Assembly: GCF_030410375.1 (NCBI RefSeq) | Contig: NZ_JAUHHE010000001.1 | Span: 1 to 64,000, forward strand | DNA length: 64,000 nt | DNA from: Zwartia vadi | Lineage (GTDB): Bacteria > Pseudomonadota > Gammaproteobacteria > Burkholderiales > Burkholderiaceae_B | Reading direction: 5' to 3' | Part shown: positions 36,901 to 48,451 of the stretch, piece after piece | How positions within the stretch are numbered: the stretch's first letter is position 1 | Layout: every line of letters starts with the position of its first letter | Translations under genes and position numbers: made by a program | Notes under the pieces: generated by a model | Database searches by the model: none | What the model saw: the letters and a program-made list of their open reading frames with translations, nothing else | Told to the model about the DNA's origin: nothing

Positions 36901-38220
36901 CTACTCCTTGATTTTCTTGCGTGCTTGTCGATCCAGTTCCCGCAAGTGCGAGAGCTTCTCGGCAATCTTTATTTCCAAACCGCGCGGGACCGGTCGATAC
37001 CATGCAGGTTCGGCCATCCCCTCAGGCAAATAGGTTTCCCCGGCTGCATACGCCTCGGGCTCATCATGCGCATAACGATAAGCGTGCCCATGTCCAAGCT
37101 CTTTCATCAGCTTGGTTGGCGCATTTCGCAAATGGATTGGCACAGGCAATGAGGCACCTTGTTTAACAAAGGCAACAGCCTGATTGTAAGCTTGATAGCC
37201 CGCATTGCTCTTGGCTGCCACTGCCAAATATAAGGTCGCCTGGGCGAGGGCTAATTCACCCTCTGGAGAACCGAGTCGTTCATAGGTCTGCGCAGCGTCA
37301 TTGGCGATTTGCATCGCTCTTGGATCGGCGAGGCCGATGTCCTCCCAGGCCATCCGTACAATTCTACGGGCAAGATATTTAGGGTCGGCGCCGCCATCAA
37401 GCATGCGGGTCAGCCAGTAAAGAGCCGCATCAGGATTCGAACCTCGCACTGATTTATGCAAAGCGGATATCTGATCATAAAAATTATCGCCACCTTTGTC
37501 GAAACGTCGCGCGCTCATACTGAGCGCATTTTCAACCAAGTCTGCGTCCACATGGGTGGTATGAGCGTTTTCAGCCGCCACACCTGCTTGCTCGAGCAAA
37601 CTCAAAAAGCGTCTAGCATCCCCATCAGCATAGCCGATGAGGGTAACAATTGCGGCCTCTTCAAAAATGAGGTCCTTCAGCACAGATTGTTGGGCTCGGG
37701 TCAAAAGCTCTCGCAGCTCAGACTCGTCCAAAGACTGTAAAACATACACCTGTGCACGCGACAACAAGGCAGCATTGACCTCAAAGGATGGATTTTCGGT
37801 CGTGGCACCGATAAAAGTGACCAGTCCTGACTCGACAAACGGCAATAATGCATCTTGTTGGGCTTTGTTAAAACGATGAATTTCATCAACAAACAAGAGT
37901 GTTCGACGCTGATATTGCTCCAGATTCAGCTGCGCTTCGTCCATTGCAGCTCGAATTTCCTTGACCCCCGCAAAAACCGCCGAGATCGCGATGAAGCTAC
38001 AGTCAAACGCTTGCGCGGTGAGACGTGCCAGTGTGGTTTTCCCCACTCCGGGCGGGCCCCATAAAATCATTGAATGCGGACGTCCGGACTCGAAGGCTAC
38101 GCGAAGTGGCTTGCCGGGTCCTAATAGCTGTTTTTGTCCAACCACCTCATCGAGCGTGCGCGGGCGCAGCGCTTCAGCCAGTGGTGGTTTTGGCGTGGCT
38201 TTAAATAGGTCAGCCATCAC
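36901..38220 (-). CDS. rarA: replication-associated recombination protein RarA (MgsA)
   Basis: A 439-aa AAA+ ATPase that acts at stalled replication forks. Walker A GPPGVGKTT is at residues 55-63 and Walker B VDEIHRFNKAQQDALLP at about 111-127. The C-terminal tetramerisation domain contains DPRAMQIANDAAQTYERLG, ALYWLTRML and other family motifs. It lies 33 bases downstream of lolA, in the conserved order ftsK-lolA-rarA. Confidence 0.95.
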   Translation of the reverse strand: MMADLFKATPKPPLAEALRPRTLDEVVGQKQLLGPGKPLRVAFESGRPHSMILWGPPGVGKTTLARLTAQAFDCSFIAISAVFAGVKEIRAAMDEAQLNLEQYQRRTLLFVDEIHRFNKAQQDALLPFVESGLVTFIGATTENPSFEVNAALLSRAQVYVLQSLDESELRELLTRAQQSVLKDLIFEEAAIVTLIGYADGDARRFLSLLEQAGVAAENAHTTHVDADLVENALSMSARRFDKGGDNFYDQISALHKSVRGSNPDAALYWLTRMLDGGADPKYLARRIVRMAWEDIGLADPRAMQIANDAAQTYERLGSPEGELALAQATLYLAVAAKSNAGYQAYNQAVAFVKQGASLPVPIHLRNAPTKLMKELGHGHAYRYAHDEPEAYAAGETYLPEGMAEPAWYRPVPRGLEIKIAEKLSHLRELDRQARKKIKE

Positions 38221-38253
38221 AAAAAATCTTCTTTGAGGTGGCTAAAAAACCCA

Positions 38254-38907
38254 TCACTGCATCCGCACGACGTCCGCCCCTTTGGGCGCGACAAAATCGA
38301 AGTTACTCGTGGAGAGTCCTGGATTGCGGACCAATGCGGACAACTCCACATGGGTCGTTTGACCAAACGCATCTAGGAGGATAATCCGGTGCGGGATGCC
38401 ATCTTTGAAAGCCAGATCGACATGCACAAAACCGGCATCGGGTTGTCGGGGCTTGGCGCGTAACCAAACCAGAGATTCTTTGTTGGGCAGTGCTGTCACA
38501 TCAAAGGACTGTTCAAAAGAGCCCGAACCAAACAAAATCGCCGCAGGTGAGGCGCCAACAGCCTGATCGAATTTTCGAACCGTCACTTGGTTCAGATCAG
38601 GGTCGAACTGAAAAACCTCGCGACCGTTAGAAACAATTTGCTGTTCGTAGGGCTTGAGTACATCCCATTTGAAACGACCGGGACGCATAAATAAAAACTT
38701 GCCGCGTTGCGCCGGCTTAGTCTGGCCTTGAGGACCCACCGTGTATTGTGCGAAATCGCCACTGGCAGATTGCACTTGCTCAACGAAAGATTTGAGTTGT
38801 TCACGCGCTGTTTGAGCATAAGCTGGCGCTGTCAAAACCGCAGCTAAGCAGCCAAGCAGTCCAGACATCCAGAGCATTCGCATCCGAGTCATCGACAACA
38901 TCCGCAT
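38254..38907 (-). CDS. lolA: outer-membrane lipoprotein carrier protein LolA
   Basis: Periplasmic chaperone that carries lipoproteins from LolCDE to LolB. 217 aa with a signal peptide (several Met codons; cleavage near AYA). The mature part has the LolA pattern [45 protein letters not shown] and [16 protein letters not shown]. The ATG overlaps the ftsK stop (TAATG). The exact start among several Met is uncertain. Confidence 0.93.
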   Translation of the reverse strand: MRMLSMTRMRMLWMSGLLGCLAAVLTAPAYAQTAREQLKSFVEQVQSASGDFAQYTVGPQGQTKPAQRGKFLFMRPGRFKWDVLKPYEQQIVSNGREVFQFDPDLNQVTVRKFDQAVGASPAAILFGSGSFEQSFDVTALPNKESLVWLRAKPRQPDAGFVHVDLAFKDGIPHRIILLDAFGQTTHVELSALVRNPGLSTSNFDFVAPKGADVVRMQ

Positions 38908-41318
38908 TATTCCTCGCGAGGCACGTTAGGAGCGAGAATTTCACGATTCCCATTGGATTGCATGGTCGAGACCAAACCCGAGTTCTCCATTTGCTCAAGC
39001 AATCGCGCCGCCCGGTTGTAACCAATCCGTAAATGCCGCTGCACGAGGGAAATAGAGGCGCGCCGATGTTTCAGCACTACCTCAACCGCCTGATCGTACA
39101 TCGGATCGGCTTCGGCATTGGCCATGCCGGTTACGCTGCTCAGACCATCGCCGGTTTCGCCCTCGGAGCTGCCCTCTAGCAAACCGTCGATATAATCAGG
39201 CTCGCCTTGTGCTTTGAGTGACTCGACCACACGGTGCACTTCTTCGTCAGAGACAAAAGCGCCATGCACACGCACCGGCAAACCCGTGCCAGGCGGCATG
39301 TAAAGCATATCGCCCTGGCCCAGCAGTGCCTCGGCGCCCATCTGATCCAGGATGGTGCGGGAATCGATCTTTGACGAAACCTGAAACGCGATGCGCGTTG
39401 GAATGTTAGCCTTGATGAGACCCGTGATGACATCTACGCTCGGACGCTGCGTGGCGAGGATAAGATGAATCCCTGCCGCACGGGCTTTTTGGGCGAGACG
39501 CGCGATCAACTCTTCGATTTTCTTGCCGACCACCATCATCAAATCAGCCAACTCATCGATCACCACGACAATCGTAGGCAACTCTTTGAGCGGTTCAGGC
39601 GCATCTGGTGTCAGGGAGAAAGGATTCGGGATCGGTTCCTCGCGCTTGATGGCCTCGCGGACCTTGTTGTTGTAGCCAGTCAGGTTGCGAACGCCAAGCT
39701 TGCTCATCAGGCGATAACGTTTTTCCATTTCACCTACACACCAGTTCAGTGCATTGGCGGCTTGTCGCATGTCCGTCACCACGGGTGCCAGCAGATGCGG
39801 GATCCCCTCGTACACACTCATCTCAAGCATTTTCGGGTCGATCAGGATCAGTCGGGTCTGCGAGGCATCGGCCTTGTAGAGCAAAGACAAAATCATGGCG
39901 TTGATACCCACAGACTTGCCCGAGCCGGTTGTACCGGCGACCAACAAGTGCGGCATTTTCGCAAGGTCCGCCACAACAGGGTTACCGGCGATGTCTTTAC
40001 CCAAGGCCATCGTCACCACAGAAGCGCTGGAATGGTAGACCTGTGATCCGAGAATCTCAGAAAGCTTGACCATCTGCCGGCGAGGGTTGGGTAACTCGAA
40101 ACCCATCAAATTTTTGCCGGGAATGGTTTCCACCACGCGAATACTGACTAAACTCAAGGCACGAGCCAGATCCTTGGCCAGATTGACAATCTGGCTGCCT
40201 TTGACGCCCGTGGCAGGCTCGATTTCATACCGCGTGATCACAGGACCGGCCTGAGCCGCAACGACCTGCACCTCAACGCCGAAATCAGCCAGTTTTTTCT
40301 CAATCAATCGCGAGGTGTATTCAATCGTTTCATCAGAAACGGTTTCAAACGCCTCGCCAGGCTGATCCAACAGACTCAGCGCAGGCAAATCACCGGTGAC
40401 AGTCGGCTCAACGAATAGCGATTGTTGTTTTTCTTTTTGAACACGCTCGGATTTTTCTACCACCACAATCGCAGGTTCAATGCGAACAGGCTGTTCATGC
40501 ACGATCTTTTCGTGCTTGGCCTCTACCTGTTCGTGTCTGACAGCCTGCGCAACTTGACCGGCACGCCGGTCCTGCCTGGCAGAGCGACCTTCTTTGACCT
40601 TCAACCACACCCATTCCAGTGCGCCACCCACTTTCTCTGCAATGGCTAGCCAGGAAAAACCAAAAAACAGGCTGCAACCAAAGATGATCAAAGCCAATAA
40701 AATCAGGGTACTACCGGAAAATCCGACAGCAGAAGACAAAAAGCCAGACCAGGCATGACCAATCACTCCACCCGCGCCGCTTGTCGTGACAAGCTCCCCG
40801 GCAGCGTTCATGGTGTCAGTCCGACCGGGCAACTGAAAACCCCAGGAACTCAGGCGATAGGCTTCGAGTCCCACAGAGCCCAGTAACACCATAAAAAAAC
40901 CAATTCCCTGCTCCCAGCGAACCCGAGCGAGGGTTTCAGGCTCACCTCGGGTGCGGATTTGATTGGCCAGGCGTAAGTAGCCGGCGCGGACCCGGTGCAG
41001 GAGCAACACAACCAGCCACCAGGCTGAAAAACCGAACAAATACAACAAGATATCCGCAATATAAGCGCCTAGTAGGCCCCCACGGTTGCGCAACTCAACC
41101 GTATCGCGACCAAAGGAATGCGACCAACCCGGATCACTGCTACTCCAAGTGAACAACACTAGCGTTAACCAGGCGGCCAAAGCCGCAAAGACGATCCAGC
41201 GCGCCTCCCGTAGAATCGAGAGTATTCGAGTTTGCATCACCGAGGGCCCGTTTCGGGTGTTTCGGGTCGTTCGCGAAGTCCGCGTTGTGGCTGGGGAAAG
41301 TCTAGGCATAGTCGCCAT
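38907..41318 (-). CDS. ftsK: DNA translocase FtsK
   Basis: Septal DNA pump for chromosome dimer resolution, 803 aa. Four N-terminal membrane helices (about 42-58, 85-108, 138-152, 200-222), a short linker, then the motor with Walker A GTTGSGKS (462-469) and [10 protein letters not shown] (Walker B), and a C-terminal winged-helix gamma domain ([23 protein letters not shown]) that reads KOPS. The N-terminal tail is a low-complexity Thr/Arg/Asn stretch; ATG 41237 ([14 protein letters not shown]) is an alternative start that would leave more room for the promoters shared with trxB. Confidence 0.95.
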   Translation of the reverse strand: MATMPRLSPATTRTSRTTRNTRNGPSVMQTRILSILREARWIVFAALAAWLTLVLFTWSSSDPGWSHSFGRDTVELRNRGGLLGAYIADILLYLFGFSAWWLVVLLLHRVRAGYLRLANQIRTRGEPETLARVRWEQGIGFFMVLLGSVGLEAYRLSSWGFQLPGRTDTMNAAGELVTTSGAGGVIGHAWSGFLSSAVGFSGSTLILLALIIFGCSLFFGFSWLAIAEKVGGALEWVWLKVKEGRSARQDRRAGQVAQAVRHEQVEAKHEKIVHEQPVRIEPAIVVVEKSERVQKEKQQSLFVEPTVTGDLPALSLLDQPGEAFETVSDETIEYTSRLIEKKLADFGVEVQVVAAQAGPVITRYEIEPATGVKGSQIVNLAKDLARALSLVSIRVVETIPGKNLMGFELPNPRRQMVKLSEILGSQVYHSSASVVTMALGKDIAGNPVVADLAKMPHLLVAGTTGSGKSVGINAMILSLLYKADASQTRLILIDPKMLEMSVYEGIPHLLAPVVTDMRQAANALNWCVGEMEKRYRLMSKLGVRNLTGYNNKVREAIKREEPIPNPFSLTPDAPEPLKELPTIVVVIDELADLMMVVGKKIEELIARLAQKARAAGIHLILATQRPSVDVITGLIKANIPTRIAFQVSSKIDSRTILDQMGAEALLGQGDMLYMPPGTGLPVRVHGAFVSDEEVHRVVESLKAQGEPDYIDGLLEGSSEGETGDGLSSVTGMANAEADPMYDQAVEVVLKHRRASISLVQRHLRIGYNRAARLLEQMENSGLVSTMQSNGNREILAPNVPREE

Positions 41319-41340
41319 TATAATTTGCTAGTCAATATAG

Positions 41341-42978
<1,638 letters not shown>

Positions 42979-42982
<4 letters not shown>

Positions 42983-45054
42983 TCAGGCTCTCGTAAATAT
43001 TCGACGAGCCGATCCGTCATCTCACCCTGTTTAGGCGTCAGCCAAGACACGAGCACAATCACGACAAACGCCACAGGTGCGCCGAACACTCCCGCCGCGA
43101 TTGGCTGAATGCCCCACCACAATTCGATCGGCTCACTGCGCGAGACGTTCAATACCAACTCGCGCAGCCAGGGCTGGGTCTGTACCATATAAAAAATGGT
43201 CATACACAGTCCTGCCAACATGCCCGCTGTCGCGCCCCACTGATTGGCGCGTTTCCAAAAAATACCCATCACGAGAACAGGAAAAAAAGTAGAGGCTGCG
43301 AAAGAAAACGCTGCACCGACTAGAAATAAAATATCCGCTGGTGTTCGCGTCGCGACCCATGCTGCGGTAAACGCAACCACCAATAACAACACTTTTGACA
43401 AAATGACTCTTCGGCCATCCCCTATGCGCGAAGGCACGACACGTAACAACGTATCATGCGACAAGGCGTTTGAGAGTGTGAGCAAGAGTCCATCTGCTGT
43501 CGACAACGCAGCGGCCAACGCCCCCGCTGCGACCAAACCCGATACGACATACGGCAGTCCACCAATCTCAGGGGCCGCCAAGACGATCACATCGCCACCG
43601 ATCTGAATTTCTGACAACTGGACAATTCCGTCCCGATTGAGATCCAGAATGCTGATCAACGCGCGATCAACTGCAGACCATGCGCTCACCCAAGAGGGCA
43701 GATCAATAAAGGGCATCCCGACAAGATTGTTATAAATCTCAAATTTCACCAGAATCGCAAGAGCAGGTGCCGTCAGGTACAAAAGCAAAATGAATAATAA
43801 GGACCAAAAAACAGACTGGCGCGCATGCCCGACAGACGGGGTGGTCAAGGAGCGCATCAAGATATGTGGCAAGCCAGCTGTGCCGAGCATCAAGCACAAT
43901 ACGGTCGCTAAAAAGTTATTGCGAACCGCCTGAGGAGACTCTTCAGTTTTGCTGACAAAAGGCTTGGCATGCGGCAATGGAGGCGCGGCACGCGAGGCAA
44001 AATCATCGCGCGCTTTTGACCAAGCTGTTCTGGCCGCTTCGGGTGACTTGGGATAATTGGCAAACTCGCGCTCAAGCGAGCGGATTTCCACCATTGGCGC
44101 ATCGCTTGCGCGAGCGCGCAACAATTTCACGGTCAGCTGCTGTTTTTCAAACTCCCAGGACTCTGGCAATTTGGCAATACGAGACTGCATCAAATCGGCT
44201 CGACTTTGCCAAATATTACGGACCTCGAGTTCCGCTTCATCATGCGTGAGCAACTTCTCATGCTCGATGACCTGCGCCAACACAGAGCTTGCTGCGAGTT
44301 GAGGAATCGGCTCGCCCGTTTGCTTGACTGCCAACCAGACCACGGGGACGAGGTATGCGATCACCAAAATGATGTATTGCCCGACCTGCGTCCAAGTGAC
44401 AGCCCGCATGCCACCCAAGAACGAGCAGACCAGCACACCACCAAGCCCGATAAAAATACCCAGCTCAAAAGAGATACCAGTCATCCGGGTCGTGATAATG
44501 CCAACCCCGTAGATTTGCGCAACCAAGTAAATAAAGGAACACAACACCGCGCACACAACGCCAACCAGTCTCGTCAAGTTGCCGTCAAAACGAGCGCCTA
44601 AAAACTCAGGAATCGTGTAGCCACCGAACTTGCGCAAGTAAGGTGCTAAAAATAAAGCAACGAGCACATAGCCGCCCGTCCATCCCAACACATAGGCCAA
44701 ACCGTTATAACCGGAGAGATAAAGTGTGCCTGCTATGCCAATGAATGAGGCAACCGACATCCAGTCAGCGGCAGTTGCCATGCCGTTAAAAATCGCAGGT
44801 ACCCGCCGTCCTGCAACGTAGTACTCCACAGGATCGGAGGTTCGGCACATAATGCCGATGCCGGCATAAAGGGCGACAGTGGACAGTAAAAATGCGTAGC
44901 CAATCCATTGGCGTTCAAGACCAAAAACCTCCAACAGCGCAAGGATCAATACCAGCGAGATAAAACCCAGCGTGTAGGCGGTATAACCTCGGAACAGTTG
45001 CGCGCCAGAGATCTGTTGCGGCGAGGCGTCCGCAGGATTGGATAAGTTTTTCAA
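42979..45054 (-). CDS. sodium/solute symporter, large subunit (VC_2705/ActP-like), with an EF-hand-like loop
   Basis: Sodium:solute symporter of about 691 aa. The start is a TTG at 45054 whose TTGA overlaps the stop of the small-subunit gene; there is no ATG in a sensible place. About 13 membrane helices are visible. Two insertions stand out. Residues about 260-375 form a long hydrophilic, coiled-coil-like loop, which is typical of this subfamily. Residues 471-482 (43609-43644) read DLNRDGIVQLSE, an exact 12-position EF-hand calcium loop. The small DUF4212 partner upstream defines the two-gene transporter, probably for acetate or another small carboxylate. Confidence 0.88.
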
Positions 45055-45326
45055 GTCTGGCCTCGTTGTGCTCTGCGCAAACGATCTAGCTTTTCCATCC
45101 GCCAGGCATACAGACCAACAATTACCAGGAAAGCTGTTGGAGCCCCGAAAGCCGCGACCCAAAAAGGGAAAGGCCAATCAAAAAACATCACTCCAGAAAG
45201 TGATTCTGCGTAATAAGCAGGGACAAAAGTGACAAGCGCCCAGATAGCAAGCAAAATGCAAATCAGGCACAAATTTTTGCGCCAATAACTGTTGTTGATC
45301 CTAACTGGGTCAGGCTTCGCAGTCAT
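45051..45326 (-). CDS. sodium/substrate symporter small subunit, DUF4212
   Basis: A 91-aa protein with two membrane helices (about 18-38 and 52-74) and the family pattern YWRKNLCLICILLAIWALVTF and FFDWPFPFWVAAFGAP. It is the usual small partner of ActP-like or VC_2705-type symporters, and its stop overlaps the start of that gene by four bases. It presumably helps assembly or function of the transporter. The ATG at 45326 fits the family length. Confidence 0.92.
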   Translation of the reverse strand: MTAKPDPVRINNSYWRKNLCLICILLAIWALVTFVPAYYAESLSGVMFFDWPFPFWVAAFGAPTAFLVIVGLYAWRMEKLDRLRRAQRGQT

Positions 45327-45574
45327 GAGATTGATTAAAAGCGAGAGATAGAAGCTGCGCCGAATACGACAACGGCCGACACCTTAAGAGTGCCAGCCGT
45401 TGCGCGTTTATTTTTATAATGCCGTTGATGCTGGCCTGCCCTTATTGAGCTTTGTCTCCTCACCTGCATGGACTTGATTCTGCACCACAGCTTGGCATCA
45501 CGCATCAGGGAATGCCCTAATTTAGGGCTAAAAGTATCATTTTCTTTTCACCTTAGAGGTTTTTCGCCCCACTT
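45327..45574. other. 248-base gap with an orphan hairpin
   Basis: The gap between the symporter operon (minus) and the DUF1841 gene (plus). It contains CAACGGC 45370-45376 pairing with GCCGTTG 45396-45402, with an inner CAC/GTG pair, followed on the plus strand by a T-rich stretch (TTTATTTTTATAAT). This looks like a weak terminator for plus-strand transcription, although no plus-strand gene lies just before it. Otherwise it holds divergent promoters that I cannot place exactly, and no ORF worth reporting. Confidence 0.45.
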
Positions 45575-46003
45575 ATGTTCAATCCATCGCGTGATCAAGT
45601 CCGTCAGTTTTTTATCGATACTTGGCGCAAACACAAAGAACAGCAGGTACTGACACCGCTGGAAGACATTGCGCTGAACTGGATCGAACAACACCCTGAA
45701 TACCATGAGGTACTGACGCAACCGGAATCAATGCTGCGCGAATTCAATGTTGAAGAGGGCAAAACCAATCCCTTTTTGCACCTTTCGATGCATTTGGCGA
45801 TCGCTGAGCAGCTCTCGATTGACCACCCGCGCGGGATCAGACAGGCTTTTGACCGCTTAGCCTCTCGCTCCGATCCTCATCACGCCGCGCATGAGGTCAT
45901 GGAGTGCCTGGGTCAAGTGGTGTGGGAATCGCAACGCTTAGGCACGGCCTTGGATAGCGACGCCTACATTGAGCTGATAAGACAACGGGTCAGCAGAGAC
46001 TGA
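45575..46003 (+). CDS. DUF1841 family protein
   Basis: A 142-aa soluble protein of the DUF1841 family, found mostly in beta- and gammaproteobacteria. The family pattern is clear: MFNPSRDQVRQFF, EDIALNWIEQHPEYH, NPFLHLSMHLAIAEQLSID and the His-rich DPHHAAHEVMECLGQ. The conserved His and Glu residues could bind metal, but the function is unknown. The AGAGG before the ATG is unusually far (about 15 bases). A 10-bp hairpin covers the stop codon. Confidence 0.9.
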   Translation: MFNPSRDQVRQFFIDTWRKHKEQQVLTPLEDIALNWIEQHPEYHEVLTQPESMLREFNVEEGKTNPFLHLSMHLAIAEQLSIDHPRGIRQAFDRLASRSDPHHAAHEVMECLGQVVWESQRLGTALDSDAYIELIRQRVSRD

Positions 46004-46009
46004 CCCGTT
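45984..46009. terminator. hairpin over the DUF1841 stop, weak terminator candidate
   Basis: AACGGGTCAG (45984-45993) pairs with CTGACCCGTT (46000-46009), 10 bp with a 6-base loop. No T-run follows on either strand, so termination may be weak or need Rho. It separates DUF1841 from the convergent cytochrome genes. Confidence 0.45.
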
Positions 46010-46037
46010 CATGTATCGTGCCAAACGCTTGCGGATA

Positions 46038-46400
46038 TTAGCGACGAACAGCCAGAGGGCCAGGTTGCGCGGCAAGCCAAGCTGAAACGTTTTTAATATC
46101 TTGGGCAGACATTTGTTTGGCGAAAGCGCCCATCACTGCGTTTTTGCGAACGTTTGCTGAGGCGGGTGCACCAGAGGCGCCACGCTGGTAGGCTTTCAGA
46201 GCGTGAACCAGAAAGTCCGCATACTGACCTGCCAGAATCGGGTAGGAGGGATCCACAGATTTCACCGCGTCCGCACCGTGACAGGATGCGCAATTAAGCT
46301 TGTCCCAGACGGCTTTACCAGCAGCCAGATCGGCCGCATGACTCAGACTAACGGAACCCAGGAGAAGAGCCCCAGCAAGGGCGATCGTGACGTGTTTCAT
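46038..46400 (-). CDS. class I cytochrome c (c553/c5-like)
   Basis: A 120-aa periplasmic monohaem cytochrome. Signal peptide cleaved near SHAAD; haem site CASCH at Cys37-His41; a Met in NAVMGAFAKQM is the likely sixth ligand. It probably carries electrons to an oxidase or reductase. It is 12 bases downstream of a second cytochrome c gene on the same strand; the pair may work in series. Confidence 0.9.
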   Translation of the reverse strand: MKHVTIALAGALLLGSVSLSHAADLAAGKAVWDKLNCASCHGADAVKSVDPSYPILAGQYADFLVHALKAYQRGASGAPASANVRKNAVMGAFAKQMSAQDIKNVSAWLAAQPGPLAVRR

Positions 46401-46412
46401 AAAGGCCCCCGA

Positions 46413-46805
46413 TTATTTGAGATTGGCGTAGTAAGCGGCCAGATCAGCGATGTCCTGATCCGACAGGCTCTTGGAAATCGCATCCATCGTGGGATGGGTG
46501 CGCTCACCAGAAGCGTAGGCGCGCAAAGCAGCCTGAATATACTTGTCATTCTGACCGGCAATCTTGGGGACTGAATACACCTCGGGGAAACTAGCGCGAT
46601 AGCCTGGAATCCCGTGGCAACCGATACACATCGACACCTTGGCCTTAGCGGCTTCGATATTGCCTTTTGGAGGATCTGCGGCGAGGACCGGAAAGGCCAC
46701 TGCACAGGCAGCGGCAAGTGCCAAATTGGCGATCTTGCCGGATACTGAGGTGCGTGTGGTCGACGCACCAACAAACAGAGACTTCAAATTGTTCGGAAAC
46801 TTCAT
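46413..46805 (-). CDS. class I cytochrome c
   Basis: A 130-aa periplasmic monohaem cytochrome with a longer N-terminal signal (residues about 24-43). Haem site CIGCH at Cys60-His64, then GIPGYRASFPEVYSVPKIAGQ, and the Met ligand in THPTMDAISKSL. First of the two cytochrome genes; the promoter lies in the gap shared with the divergent MoxR gene. The two proteins are similar in fold but differ in the loops, so they are paralogues rather than copies. Confidence 0.9.
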   Translation of the reverse strand: MKFPNNLKSLFVGASTTRTSVSGKIANLALAAACAVAFPVLAADPPKGNIEAAKAKVSMCIGCHGIPGYRASFPEVYSVPKIAGQNDKYIQAALRAYASGERTHPTMDAISKSLSDQDIADLAAYYANLK

Positions 46806-46941
46806 AATGGACTCTTGGTCTGGCAGGGAAAAGTCCCGGGAGCAACTCCCGGCCGCAAAACGTTAGGATTGTACGATAATTGAGAAAAATAGACTGCAAA
46901 TCTCAAGCAACCGACTTCGATCACTTTAATTTTGGCAAACA

Positions 46942-47844
46942 ATGACCTCCCAGACACCCTCCTCCACCGCACAAGCCGCCCGCTTTGACGGCACCGAGCG
47001 CTATGTCGCCACGGACGATCTCAAGCTGGCGGTGAATGCCGCGCTCACCCTGCAACGTCCTCTGCTCATCAAGGGCGAGCCCGGAACCGGTAAAACCATG
47101 CTGGCCGAAGAAGTGGCCCAGGCGCTTGGCCGGCCCCTGCTCCAATGGCACATCAAATCCACGACCAAAGCGCATCAAGGACTCTATGAATATGATGCCG
47201 TCTCGCGCCTGCGTGACTCGCAGCTTGGCGACGAAAAAGTCAAGGATATCCGTAACTACATCATGCAAGGTGTACTCTGGCAGGCCTTTGAATCGCCCGA
47301 ACCAGTCGTGTTGCTGATTGATGAAATCGACAAGGCTGACATTGAGTTCCCGAACGATTTGCTTCGCGAACTCGATCAAATGGAATTCCACGTCTACGAG
47401 ACGCGCACGACAATCAAGGCCCGCCACAGACCGCTGGTCATTATTACGTCCAATAACGAAAAAGACCTACCCGACGCTTTCTTGCGCCGTTGCTTTTTCC
47501 ACTACATCCGCTTTCCGGATCGCGATACGCTGCGCAGCATTGTGGAAGTGCACTTTGCAAACCTGCACGCCGACGTGCTTCGCGCAGCACTTGATACCTT
47601 TTTCGCGCTCCGCGAGGCGCCCGGCCTCAAAAAGAAACCCTCCACCTCTGAGTTTCTTGACTGGCTGCGCCTCCTGATTGCGGAGGACGCTACGGCAGAG
47701 CAAATCGATGCGCATGCGGCAACCTCCATTCCAATGTTGGCTGGAGCGCTGCTGAAAAACGAACAAGATCTTCAACTGCTGGAGCGTCTGGCAGCTGTGA
47801 CGCGTTCCACTCGTCGTCCTCCAGGATCCTCAAATGCCAGCTGA
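46942..47844 (+). CDS. MoxR-type AAA+ ATPase
   Basis: A 300-aa MoxR-family chaperone ATPase. Walker A GEPGTGKTMLAEEVA is near residues 41-55, Walker B LLIDEIDKAD near 126-135, with a sensor at IITSNNEKDLPDAFLRRC. MoxR ATPases mature or activate partner complexes, usually working with a VWA-domain protein encoded nearby, which is present here two genes downstream. The stop overlaps the GNAT gene by 11 bases, so the three genes form one unit. Confidence 0.93.
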   Translation: MTSQTPSSTAQAARFDGTERYVATDDLKLAVNAALTLQRPLLIKGEPGTGKTMLAEEVAQALGRPLLQWHIKSTTKAHQGLYEYDAVSRLRDSQLGDEKVKDIRNYIMQGVLWQAFESPEPVVLLIDEIDKADIEFPNDLLRELDQMEFHVYETRTTIKARHRPLVIITSNNEKDLPDAFLRRCFFHYIRFPDRDTLRSIVEVHFANLHADVLRAALDTFFALREAPGLKKKPSTSEFLDWLRLLIAEDATAEQIDAHAATSIPMLAGALLKNEQDLQLLERLAAVTRSTRRPPGSSNAS

Positions 47845-48451
47845 CCAAGGTTTTAAACAGTCCCCTCAGCCCTGTACGCTGACTGGGCATGGTGTTCGTC
47901 TCGAGCCCCTGTCACTGCAGCACGCCGAAGCGCTCGCGCGCGCGGCCCGTGACGGTGAGTTGTGGAACCTGCGCGTCACATCCGTGCCGGAACCGGAACA
48001 AACTGCCGGCTACATCCAGGCAGCATTAGACGGACAGGCTGCAGGACATATGCTGCCCTTCGTGGTGATTCACGCGGGCACTGAGACCATCATCGGTTCC
48101 ACACGCTATCACGACATCATTTCTCCGGTCGCGCGTCTGGAAATCGGCTACACCTGGTATGCGAAAAGTCATCAGCGCAGCCATGTCAACACCGCCTGTA
48201 AGCTTTTACTGATGACGCACGCCTTCGAGACGCTCGGGGCCGGTGTGGTGGGCTGGAGAACCGACAACTTCAACTTCGCATCCCAGCGTGCCATCGAGAG
48301 ACTGGGTGCCAAGCGTGACGGCGTGCTGCGCCACCATGCCCTGCGTCGGGATGGCACAGTCAGGGATACAGTGATGTACAGCGTCAGCGCGGGAGAATGG
48401 CCCGAAGTGCGTGAGCATCTCAATTACCAACTCAAACGCCATGCTTGTTGA
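47834..48451 (+). CDS. GNAT-family N-acetyltransferase (RimL-like)
   Basis: A 205-aa acetyltransferase of the RimJ/RimL type, with LEIGYTWYAKSHQRSHVNTA where the acetyl-CoA loop lies, and VVGWRTDNFNFASQRAIERLGAKRDG as the typical C-terminal pattern (N-x-x-S-x-x-A-I-E-x-L-G). It may acetylate a protein N-terminus or a small molecule. It is placed between a MoxR ATPase and a VWA protein, overlapping both (11 bases each), which is not the usual MoxR-VWA arrangement. Confidence 0.88.
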   Translation: MPADQGFKQSPQPCTLTGHGVRLEPLSLQHAEALARAARDGELWNLRVTSVPEPEQTAGYIQAALDGQAAGHMLPFVVIHAGTETIIGSTRYHDIISPVARLEIGYTWYAKSHQRSHVNTACKLLLMTHAFETLGAGVVGWRTDNFNFASQRAIERLGAKRDGVLRHHALRRDGTVRDTVMYSVSAGEWPEVREHLNYQLKRHAC

